From the NCBI GenBank assembly GCA_044238735.1, contig JBIICS010000056.1, positions 1 to 16,642 on the forward strand: a stretch of 16,642 bases of DNA. Direction: 5' to 3'. Within the stretch, counting starts at the first letter, position 1; every line of letters starts with the position of its first letter. Positions 1-6,849 of this stretch are shown here, in pieces. The notes beneath the pieces were generated by a model. It did no database searches. It was not told the origin of the DNA and worked only from the letters and a program-made list of their open reading frames with translations. The stretch comes from JBIICS01 sp044238735 (GTDB lineage Bacteria; Bacteroidota; Bacteroidia; UBA4408). The translations under genes were made by a program, and so were the position numbers.

Positions 1-1329
1 GAGAGTATGTTAACAGGCGAATCAATACCGGTTGTTAAAAAAGATGATGATTTAGTGTTTGCTGGAACCATTATTAATTCGGGCTCATTTGAAGCAAAAG
101 TCGTGAAGATAGGTAATCAAACTTTCTTGCATCAGATAATTGAACTTGTAAAGAATGCACAAAGTAAAAAGCCCAATTTACAACGCATAGGAGATAAGGT
201 TAGTGCGGTGTTTGTACCTTCGGTTTTGATAATTTCACTACTAACGTTTTTAATTAGTTTTTTGTTTTTTGAAATTTCTATTAAAGAATCCATTTTACAT
301 TCAGTTGCGGTATTGGTTATTTCATGCCCATGCGCAATGGGATTGGCAACTCCAACAGCAATAGCGGTAGCGGTGGGAATGGCTGCTAAACGCGGCGTTT
401 TAATAAAAGGGGCCGAAACATTAGAGGTAATAACGGATGCCAAAACCATTGTGTTTGATAAGACAGGTACTCTAACAACAGGCGAATTTAAGATTAAAGA
501 AATTAAATTATTTAGTGATGTTAGCCTGGACACAATTAAGAATTTAATCTTTTCTCTTGAAATACATTCCTCTCATCCCATTGCTAAGTCGCTTGTAAAA
601 GAATTAAACAACTCGAATTTGTTAGAACTTAATAATGTAGAAGAGTTTAAAGGGAAAGGATTAAAAGCCGTGTATCAGGGCAAGGAAATTAAAATCGGTA
701 CGGCCGCATTTGTTAATTATGCTGGTATTGATGATTTAAATCTTTACATAACCTTTGATAATATTTTGTTTGCAGCAATAAGCATTACAGATGATATTAA
801 GTCAGATGCAGTTCAATTAATAAAAGATTTAAAACTTTCAGGCTACAAGGTGGTTTTATTAAGTGGCGATAAACAAATGTCCTGTAATGAAGTAGCATAT
901 AAAACCGGAATTGATTATGTTTATTCGGAACAACTGCCTGATCAAAAGCTTAAAGTATTGGAGGAGCTTAAGAAAACTTCAAAAGTTATTATGATGGGGG
1001 ATGGTGTTAATGATGCTCCATCATTAACGCTAGCAGATGTGGGGATCTCGATTTCTGGTTCAACCGATGCGGCAATGCAAAGTGCCCAAATTATTTTAAC
1101 CAAAGGTAAAGAGTTTGAAAAATTAAATTATTTATTAGACTTATCAAACTCTACAATTAAAACAATAAAACAAAATTATTTTTGGGCATTTGCCTATAAT
1201 ATAGTTGCAATACCGATGGCTGCAATGGGCATGTTAAGCCCCATTTTAGGTTCTTTATCAATGGCTTTTTCCGATGTGGTGGTTGTTGGCAATTCGGTGT
1301 TGTTAAAATTTAAAGTAAAAGATTTATAA
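1..1329 (+). CDS. P1B-type heavy-metal (copper-like) transporting ATPase, 5'-truncated
   Basis: This membrane ATPase pumps a transition-metal cation, most likely Cu+, out of the cytoplasm. The reading frame is already open at base 1 (Glu-Ser before the first Met), so the N-terminal metal-binding domain and the first helices lie outside the window. Numbering from that first Met, the visible part has the actuator-domain TGES loop (3-6), the CPC metal site in a membrane helix (107-109), the phosphorylated Asp of DKTGTLT (D151), the His-Pro pair of P1B pumps (190-191), the hinge motif GDGVNDAP (331-338) and the YN pair (397-398) of the next-to-last helix. The last helix reads MAFSD where copper pumps normally have MxxSS, so one predicted metal ligand is Asp. 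The family call is firm; Cu+ specificity is inferred. The stop codon overlaps the start of the flippase gene (TAATG), so the two are probably co-transcribed. Confidence 0.93.
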   Translation, partial: ESMLTGESIPVVKKDDDLVFAGTIINSGSFEAKVVKIGNQTFLHQIIELVKNAQSKKPNLQRIGDKVSAVFVPSVLIISLLTFLISFLFFEISIKESILHSVAVLVISCPCAMGLATPTAIAVAVGMAAKRGVLIKGAETLEVITDAKTIVFDKTGTLTTGEFKIKEIKLFSDVSLDTIKNLIFSLEIHSSHPIAKSLVKELNNSNLLELNNVEEFKGKGLKAVYQGKEIKIGTAAFVNYAGIDDLNLYITFDNILFAAISITDDIKSDAVQLIKDLKLSGYKVVLLSGDKQMSCNEVAYKTGIDYVYSEQLPDQKLKVLEELKKTSKVIMMGDGVNDAPSLTLADVGISISGSTDAAMQSAQIILTKGKEFEKLNYLLDLSNSTIKTIKQNYFWAFAYNIVAIPMAAMGMLSPILGSLSMAFSDVVVVGNSVLLKFKVKDL

Positions 1330-2822
1330 TGGGAATAGTTCAACGTCAGGCCACCATTACAACTGCTGTTACCTATATTGGAATTGCACTCGGATTTATA
1401 AGTACAGTGTTTGTATATCCGCGGGTTTTTACCCCTGATGAAAATGGATTATTTAAAATTTTAGTTTCGGTATCGTTAATTTATGCTCAATTTTCATCCT
1501 TCGGAATCCAAAACGCCATAATTAGAATATTCCCTCATTTTAGAAATGAAGAAAAAAATCACCATGGTTTTATTTTAATCCCTTTTCTTGTAACGCTAAG
1601 TGGTTTTGTAATTTGTTCGGTAATTTATTTTTTAAGCAAGGACTGGCTCATATCTAAGAACATAGAGAAAAGTAAACTTTTTGTGGATTATATGTTTTTA
1701 ATTCTCCCTCTTACTTTTTTCTCAGCTTTTTTTAGTGTATTGGATAATTATGCTCGAGCCTTATTCGACTCCGTTTCGGGAGCATTATCTAAAGAAGTAC
1801 TTCAAAGAATACTCATACTTTTGGTAGCAATACTTTATTATTTTGAGGTTATCTCAGTTTATTATGCCATTATTGGATATGTTGCTGCAAACTGTTTTCC
1901 AACGGTTATATTGTTTGCTACGCAGGCTTACCAAGGTCATATTTCATTTAATTACGACAAAACCATTTACACAAAATCATTAATTAAAGAAACTATTTGG
2001 GTGAGTGCATTTTCAATTGTAACCAACTTTTCTTCCAATATTATTTCGGTTGTAGATAGCATTTTAATTAATGATAAATTAGGCCTGGCGCAAACCGGAA
2101 TATATGCCATCACTTTTTATGTAGGATCAAGTATTATTATTCCAGGCAGGGCTATTAATCGCATAGCGGGCCCAGTTGTATTAAAATACTTCAGAGAGCA
2201 GGATATGGAAGGGCTAAAAGAATTTTATAAGAAATCATCTTCTACTCAAATTTTGCTCGGACTTATTCTGTTTTTGGGAATATGGGTTAATATTGATGAT
2301 TTATTGATGTTCTTTCCGGAAGAATATAAGGCTGGAAAGTATGTAATCTTGTTTATTGGATTAGGAAATTTGCTGGATATGTCAACCGGTGTAAATGCTC
2401 AGATCATTTATGCCTCCAAGTTTTTTAAGGTTGATGCCTTTTTTATGTTTGTTCTCGTACTATCTACTATTGGTTTTAATTACTGGTTAATACCTGAATA
2501 TGGAATTGTAGGTTCTGCAATAGCATCATGTCTTTCTTTAGGGGTGTTAAATTTTATGAGAGTAGGAGTAATAAAATGGCAATTAGGATTTATGCCGTTT
2601 AGTTTAAACTTCTTCAAGATTATAATTATAGCCGGAATTATATACACTTCTATAGCGTATATTCCAGTAAGCTCCAATTATGTCCTTAACATCTTTGTAA
2701 AAGGCTCATTGGTAGTATTGGCCTGGGTAGGCGCTATCTGGAGGTTTAATATATCGGAGGATATGAAAAAAATGATGATGGGGATAATGAATAAAACTCC
2801 TTTAAAAAAGTTTAACTCATAA
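1329..2822 (+). CDS. Polysaccharide/oligosaccharide flippase (Wzx-like, PST family)
   Basis: This 497-residue protein is hydrophobic over almost its whole length, with roughly a dozen or more membrane segments separated by short charged loops. Its N-terminus (a VQRQA-like start followed by a long helix ending in a VYPR turn) resembles MOP-superfamily flippases that move undecaprenyl-linked glycans across the inner membrane. 497 residues is normal for the family. The start ATG shares one base with the stop of the upstream ATPase, which suggests translational coupling, although a functional link between a metal pump and a flippase is not obvious. The 3' end overlaps the oppositely oriented glycosyltransferase gene by 11 bp. 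The glycan cannot be read from the sequence; the nearby glycosyltransferase is compatible with surface polysaccharide or LPS work. The family call is good; the substrate is unknown. Confidence 0.85.
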   Translation: MGIVQRQATITTAVTYIGIALGFISTVFVYPRVFTPDENGLFKILVSVSLIYAQFSSFGIQNAIIRIFPHFRNEEKNHHGFILIPFLVTLSGFVICSVIYFLSKDWLISKNIEKSKLFVDYMFLILPLTFFSAFFSVLDNYARALFDSVSGALSKEVLQRILILLVAILYYFEVISVYYAIIGYVAANCFPTVILFATQAYQGHISFNYDKTIYTKSLIKETIWVSAFSIVTNFSSNIISVVDSILINDKLGLAQTGIYAITFYVGSSIIIPGRAINRIAGPVVLKYFREQDMEGLKEFYKKSSSTQILLGLILFLGIWVNIDDLLMFFPEEYKAGKYVILFIGLGNLLDMSTGVNAQIIYASKFFKVDAFFMFVLVLSTIGFNYWLIPEYGIVGSAIASCLSLGVLNFMRVGVIKWQLGFMPFSLNFFKIIIIAGIIYTSIAYIPVSSNYVLNIFVKGSLVVLAWVGAIWRFNISEDMKKMMMGIMNKTPLKKFNS

Positions 2823-3927
2823 TTAAATCCCAAACCTTTTCTGCTGTTTTGTCCCAGCTAAATTGGGAAGCCTGAGTTTTGCTTTTTTCTATTAATGTGT
2901 TTCGCAAATTTTTATCTGATGAAATCTTAATTAAAGCATTGGCTATGCTTTCAACGTTTTCGGGATTAACCAATAGGGCAGCATCTCCGGCTACTTCGGG
3001 CATACTGGTGATGTTTGAAGTAATTACGGCTGTACCCGCCTTCATTCCTTCAATTATTGGTATACCAAATCCTTCAAAATAAGGAACGTAAGTAAGAGCA
3101 TAGGAGGCGCCCATTAATTTAATTAGCTCTTCTTGCGAAACACGCCCGGTAAAAATGATATCGTTTTTATAAGTGGCTTCCTGATAGGCTTGTTCCATTT
3201 CAGATGTCCACCACTTTTTATTGCCGGCCAGTATCAGTTTAAATTGGCTTTTTGTTTTATTTTTAAAAAGTTCGAAGGCCTTTATCAACCTACTTATGTT
3301 TTTTCGAGGATGCAAGGCGCCAATAAATAAAAAGTAGTCCAGACCTCCGCTAAATTTGTTTTTTGTAGCCGTAATTTCATCCGGGTTTATTGGTTTAAAC
3401 ATTTCGTTTACACCATTGTATACAACTGAAATTTTGTCGGGCTTTATCTGATAGGTTTTACAAATATCAAGTTTGGAATAATCGCTAACAGTACCTATTT
3501 TTTTTGCTATGCTTGCATACTTTTTAAAATAAGTTCTATAGTATGTACGATGGCTAAAAGGCAAATCTTTAGGGAAATGTTCGAAATTTAAATCGTGTAT
3601 AATCGGTATCTGGGGTATACTTGTATTTAAAGATAAAAAACCATCGGGCGAAAAAAACAGGTCGACCTTTTCCTGTTTTAATATTTTGGGCACGCTGTAA
3701 TTAAACCACCAGTACCATAATAAAGGGTGACGGCTGGGCGGCCCAATAACAACAGGTTTAATGTTTTTAGAGAAAATAAATTCGCTACTATAAGGCCTAT
3801 CGAAAATAAAAATGAATTCGTGTTCGGGATTATTTTGTGTTATACGTTTTAAAACCTCAAAACTAAACCAGCCAATACCCTCCAGTTTTCCTGGAAGCAA
3901 TAGTCGGGTATTTACGGCAATTTTCAT
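2812..3927 (-). CDS. Glycosyltransferase family 1/GT4-type
   Basis: This 371-residue protein has the two-domain GT-B layout of retaining GT4 enzymes, which move a sugar from a nucleotide-sugar donor to a glycan or lipid acceptor at the cytoplasmic face. The N-terminal half has an IIHDLN segment (His 111). The linker GTVSDYSK leads to a VVYNGV turn. The C-terminal nucleotide-sugar domain opens with FIGALHPRKN and carries the E-x7-E signature EGFGIPIIE (Glu 285 and 293), followed by SNITSMPEVAGDAALLV. This pattern is closest to the mannosyltransferase-like GT4 group, but the donor is not determined. There is no signal peptide. The gene follows the GldI-like gene after 41 bp that contain a 7-bp hairpin and no clear promoter, so it is probably the last gene of the nrnA run. 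Its stop lies inside the flippase 3' end on the other strand. Confidence 0.9.
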   Translation of the reverse strand: MKIAVNTRLLLPGKLEGIGWFSFEVLKRITQNNPEHEFIFIFDRPYSSEFIFSKNIKPVVIGPPSRHPLLWYWWFNYSVPKILKQEKVDLFFSPDGFLSLNTSIPQIPIIHDLNFEHFPKDLPFSHRTYYRTYFKKYASIAKKIGTVSDYSKLDICKTYQIKPDKISVVYNGVNEMFKPINPDEITATKNKFSGGLDYFLFIGALHPRKNISRLIKAFELFKNKTKSQFKLILAGNKKWWTSEMEQAYQEATYKNDIIFTGRVSQEELIKLMGASYALTYVPYFEGFGIPIIEGMKAGTAVITSNITSMPEVAGDAALLVNPENVESIANALIKISSDKNLRNTLIEKSKTQASQFSWDKTAEKVWDLIMS

Positions 3928-3936
3928 TTTTAGTTT

Positions 3937-3955
3937 ATTAGCTCGTATAGCTAAT
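3937..3955. repeat. Perfect 7-bp inverted repeat between gldI-like and glycosyltransferase genes
   Basis: ATTAGCT at 3937-3943 and AGCTAAT at 3949-3955 are exact reverse complements around a 5-nt loop (cgtat). The element fills the middle of the 41-bp gap, about 10 nt upstream of the glycosyltransferase ATG. Neither strand has a T-tract of terminator length after it. It could be an mRNA-processing or attenuation hairpin, or an operator; the sequence does not decide. Confidence 0.45.
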
Positions 3956-3968
3956 TTAAATTATGTCA

Positions 3969-4508
3969 TTAATTCTCCAGAGCAATCAGTTCAATATCGT
4001 AAACAACGGTAGTTAAGGGTGGTATTTTATTCATATCACCAATTAAGCCATGGGCAAGATGAGGCGGTAAAATAAAAAGGGCTTTTTCACCCTTACGCAT
4101 AAATTTTATTCCCTCGTGTATTCCACTTTCAAAATTATCCTGATCAATTAAAAAAGTTTCTGGTCCTTTGATTTTAGAGCTGTAACATATCTGCCCATTT
4201 AATAAACTTATTTCAAAATTAACTTTAGCTTTCATACCTGAGAGAGCCTTGGGTCCGTTAGACGATTTGTAAATAAAATACCTTAAGCCTGTTCCGGTTG
4301 CAGTCATCTTATAATGATGACGATTAATATAGGACTCTATTAAATCGGATTCCTTATGCGAAAGATATTTATTTACTCGTTTTAAGGTATCACTTATTTG
4401 ATGAAAACCAGGTTTTCTATTCATTACATTCGGTATAGGCTGGTGATCACAAGAAACCAAAACAAAAGACATTATCAGATATAACCCTAAACTATATTTG
4501 TAAATCAT
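3969..4508 (-). CDS. GldI-like FKBP-type peptidyl-prolyl isomerase lipoprotein
   Basis: This is a predicted lipoprotein of 179 residues. A signal peptide ends in the lipobox LVSC (Cys 20), so the protein should be anchored to a membrane outside the cytoplasm. Residues about 65-176 form an FKBP-like domain with the signature ESGIHEGIKFMRKGEK (127-142), a PPHLAHG loop (148-154) and the closing IPPLTTVVYDIELI strand. The short helical region before the domain and the overall length match GldI, an FKBP lipoprotein needed for gliding in flavobacteria; non-gliding Bacteroidota also carry relatives. Several canonical active-site positions are changed: the Trp of VIxGW is Ile, the FD pair is replaced by YS, and the Tyr of LAYG is His. 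Isomerase activity is therefore doubtful and a chaperone role is possible. The start overlaps the end of nrnA by 17 bp, which indicates coupled expression. Nothing here shows that the organism glides. Confidence 0.82.
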   Translation of the reverse strand: MIYKYSLGLYLIMSFVLVSCDHQPIPNVMNRKPGFHQISDTLKRVNKYLSHKESDLIESYINRHHYKMTATGTGLRYFIYKSSNGPKALSGMKAKVNFEISLLNGQICYSSKIKGPETFLIDQDNFESGIHEGIKFMRKGEKALFILPPHLAHGLIGDMNKIPPLTTVVYDIELIALEN

Positions 4509-5508
4509 TTTTGTATTGGGGAATTATAGTTAAAAAATCATTTACCACGTCCTCAATTTTTTTGTCGGAGCTACCACCCGCAGCATTTTTATGGCCACCG
4601 CCGTTAAAATATTTTCTGGCCAGTAAATTAACATCCATTGGATCTTTACAACGAAAAGATACTTTTATCTGACCATCGCGTTCCACAAAAAAGGCCGATA
4701 ATCTCACGCCATCAATTGAAAGACCGTAATTAACAAATCCCTCTGTATCACCTGTTTTATAATTGTATTTTTTTAATTCAGCATCAGTAAGCCACATGTA
4801 ACTATACCCTATTTCTTTATTTACCACAAATCGATGATTTAATGCAAAGCCCATTAACTGCAAACGATCGTATGTATTAGTATCGTAAACTTTTTCGTAA
4901 ATAGAAGCGTGATCTACACCTAAAGAAATTAAATACGATGCTTTTTGTAAAGTTAAGGAGCTGGCCGATTTAAAACGGAACGATCCCGTGTCGGTAACCA
5001 AACCAGTGTATATACATTTGCCTATATTTAAATCAATCTGCCTTAAATCGCCTAGCATTTCAATAAAATCATAAATAAGTTCGCAAGTAGAACTTGTGTT
5101 TACGGTTGAGAACATATATTTAGCAAAATCATCAGGCTGTTGATGATGATCGATCATAAACTTAACAGCATGAGCAGAAGCGATCCATTCACCTACATAC
5201 TCAATTCGTTTTAAATTATTAAAATCGAGGCAAAAGATTAAATCAGCATTCAATATAAGTTCTTGCGCTTTTGCCTTTTTATCATCTGCTACAATTACGT
5301 ATTCGTTACCGGGAAGCCAATGTAAAAAAGTTGGATAATTATTTTGAGTTATTACTTTTACTTTATGACCTTTTAATTTAAGGTAATTATAAAGTGCCAA
5401 ACTAGAACCCATGGCATCTCCATCAGGCGATTTATGAGTAGTTATTACTATATTTTTTTCGGACGACAATAATTGTTTTATTTCGGTTATTTCGGTTGTA
5501 TTAAGCAT
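4492..5508 (-). CDS. nrnA: DHH-family phosphoesterase, NrnA-type oligoribonuclease/pAp phosphatase
   Basis: This cytoplasmic DHH/DHHA1 enzyme is expected to degrade short oligoribonucleotides and/or dephosphorylate 3'-phosphoadenosine 5'-phosphate, using divalent metal. Numbered from the ATG at 5508 (338 residues), it has the metal-binding H-x3-D-x-D (H25, D29, D31), D95 in FCLDFN, the DHH triad (120-122), D173 in LVTDTGSFRF, and the DHHA1 substrate loop GGGHKNAAGG (303-312). All catalytic positions are present. An in-frame GTG lies 18 bp upstream (5526), but it falls within the predicted promoter -7 element and adds no conserved residues, so I prefer the ATG. The gene heads a run with the gldI-like gene (17-bp overlap) and the glycosyltransferase. 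An nrnA-gldI neighbourhood is, from memory, common in flavobacteria. Related DHH enzymes act on cyclic-dinucleotide products such as pApA, so that alternative stays open. Confidence 0.92.
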   Translation of the reverse strand: MLNTTEITEIKQLLSSEKNIVITTHKSPDGDAMGSSLALYNYLKLKGHKVKVITQNNYPTFLHWLPGNEYVIVADDKKAKAQELILNADLIFCLDFNNLKRIEYVGEWIASAHAVKFMIDHHQQPDDFAKYMFSTVNTSSTCELIYDFIEMLGDLRQIDLNIGKCIYTGLVTDTGSFRFKSASSLTLQKASYLISLGVDHASIYEKVYDTNTYDRLQLMGFALNHRFVVNKEIGYSYMWLTDAELKKYNYKTGDTEGFVNYGLSIDGVRLSAFFVERDGQIKVSFRCKDPMDVNLLARKYFNGGGHKNAAGGSSDKKIEDVVNDFLTIIPQYKNDLQI

Positions 5509-5513
5509 CTTTG
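5506..5513 (+). promoter_or_regulatory. Possible -7 element for the CoA-transferase gene
   Basis: CATCTTTG matches the Bacteroidota -7 consensus TAnnTTTG except at its first base. It lies 39 bp upstream of the CoA-transferase ATG. No TTG is found at the expected 17-23 bp upstream, so this is a weak call supported mainly by its position and its symmetry with the nrnA element facing it. Confidence 0.25.
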
Positions 5514-5525
5514 TGATATAAAACA

Positions 5526-5533
5526 CAAAGGTA
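5526..5533 (-). promoter_or_regulatory. Candidate promoter -7 element (TACCTTTG) for nrnA
   Basis: Read on the minus strand this is TACCTTTG, a full match to the Bacteroidota -7 consensus TAnnTTTG. It ends 17 nt before the nrnA ATG at 5508, giving a leader of roughly a dozen nt. No TTG was found at the usual -33 spacing. The element overlaps the alternative GTG start and so supports the ATG. Confidence 0.4.
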
Positions 5534-5552
5534 CGTATCTAATCTGTAAATT

Positions 5553-6824
5553 ATGTATAAAAGCATTTCTGAAGCACTTGATTTTATTAAACCCAACATG
5601 CGTATTTTTTTGCATGGCGGTGCTGCTACTCCACGCTATTTGTGCAGTGCACTGGCAAACAAGGTAAAAGAAATATCACCCATTGAAATTACAGGTATAA
5701 GTTTGCACGGCCCTAACGCATTAATACAACCGCAATTACTTGGAGATATTCATTTTAATTCTTGTTTTTTAGGAGATAATTTAAGGGAAGCAGTGCACAA
5801 CGGTTATGCCGACTATATTCCCGTTTTTTTGAGTGAAATTCCTGCACTTTTTAGCTCGGGCAAACTTAAATTAGATGTTGCCATTATTCAGGTGTCTCCA
5901 CCGGATAAATTTGGTTTCTGTTCTTTAGGCGTTTCAGTAGATATAGCCAAAAGTGCTGTAAACAATGCTAAGCTAATTATTGCACAAGTTAATCCCCGTA
6001 TGCCGCGTACACACGGACATGGGATTATACATATTAAAGAAATTAGTGCTATGGTTTACCACGAAGAGGAACTGGATGAAAGTTGCTTTATTAGTGAAAT
6101 TAAACCAACAAGTAAAAAGATTGGAGAAAACTGTGCCGCTTTAATTGAAGACGGTTCAACCTTACAAATGGGAATTGGTGAAATACCCAATGCCGTTTTA
6201 GCTTCACTTACTAATCACAAAAACCTTGGTATACACACCGAAATGCTAAGCGATGGCGTAATTCCGTTGATGGAGATTGGAGCCATAAACAACAAAAACA
6301 AAATAAAACACCCCGGAAAAGTAGTTACTGGTTTTGCTATGGGCAGCCGAAAATTATACGATTTTATTGATGATAATCCCGAATTTGCTTTTCTGGAAAG
6401 TGAATATATTAACAACCCCTATGTGATCAGACAAAATCCAAAGGCTGTAGCTATTAACAGTGCCATTGAAATTGATTTAACCGGACAAATATGTGCTGAT
6501 AGCATTGGCACTTATCAATACTCTGGTGTAGGCGGACAAATGGATTTTATTAGAGGAGCCTCGCTTAGTATTGGCGGAAAACCCATTATTGCCATGAATT
6601 CCTTAACCGGTAAAGGAAAAAGTAAAATAGTGGCTAACTTAAGTGAAGGGGCAAATGTGGTTACCACCCGAGCGCATGCACATTATATTGTAACCGAATT
6701 TGGATCGGTAGATGTAAACGGATTAAACCTGAGGCAACGGGCAAAAGCCCTAATTAATATTGCACACCCCGATTTTAGAGAGGAGCTGGAAAAATCGGCA
6801 TTTGAGCGATTTAAACGTTTCTGA
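5553..6824 (+). CDS. Acetyl-CoA hydrolase/CoA-transferase family protein (4-hydroxybutyrate or butyryl-CoA:acetate type)
   Basis: This 423-residue cytoplasmic enzyme belongs to the family that moves CoA between acyl groups or hydrolyses acetyl-CoA. Recognisable blocks are FLHGGAATP near residue 19, the MPRTHGHGIIH region (150-160), QMGIGEIPNAV (205-215), the predicted covalent-catalysis Glu 230 in GIHTEMLSDG, the oxyanion-type loop GVGGQMDF (325-332), and a C-terminal block with TRAHAHYIVTEFG and the LRQRAKALINIAHP helix. All the expected landmarks are there and the length is typical. The family is safe, but the acyl-CoA substrate is not: 4-hydroxybutyrate, butyrate/acetate, succinate/acetate and simple hydrolase versions look alike at this level. 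It stands alone on the plus strand, divergent from nrnA with 44 bp between the start codons, and converges on ispG with a 25-bp gap that shows no clear terminator. Nothing nearby belongs to a butyrate pathway. Confidence 0.88.
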   Translation: MYKSISEALDFIKPNMRIFLHGGAATPRYLCSALANKVKEISPIEITGISLHGPNALIQPQLLGDIHFNSCFLGDNLREAVHNGYADYIPVFLSEIPALFSSGKLKLDVAIIQVSPPDKFGFCSLGVSVDIAKSAVNNAKLIIAQVNPRMPRTHGHGIIHIKEISAMVYHEEELDESCFISEIKPTSKKIGENCAALIEDGSTLQMGIGEIPNAVLASLTNHKNLGIHTEMLSDGVIPLMEIGAINNKNKIKHPGKVVTGFAMGSRKLYDFIDDNPEFAFLESEYINNPYVIRQNPKAVAINSAIEIDLTGQICADSIGTYQYSGVGGQMDFIRGASLSIGGKPIIAMNSLTGKGKSKIVANLSEGANVVTTRAHAHYIVTEFGSVDVNGLNLRQRAKALINIAHPDFREELEKSAFERFKRF

Positions 6825-6849
6825 TTTTAAAGAAAATAAATTTAGTTAA

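Noticed and set aside
132..533. Minus-strand 133-codon ORF within the ATPase gene
   Set aside because: It is antisense to the well-supported ATPase frame and its translation shows no recognisable domain.
5509..5526. Upstream in-frame GTG start for nrnA, adding six residues
   Set aside because: It falls inside the TACCTTTG promoter element, and the added residues are not part of the family's conserved N-terminus.
6825..6849. Possible terminator between the CoA-transferase gene and ispG
   Set aside because: The 25-bp gap is AT-rich with no stem longer than a few A-T pairs.
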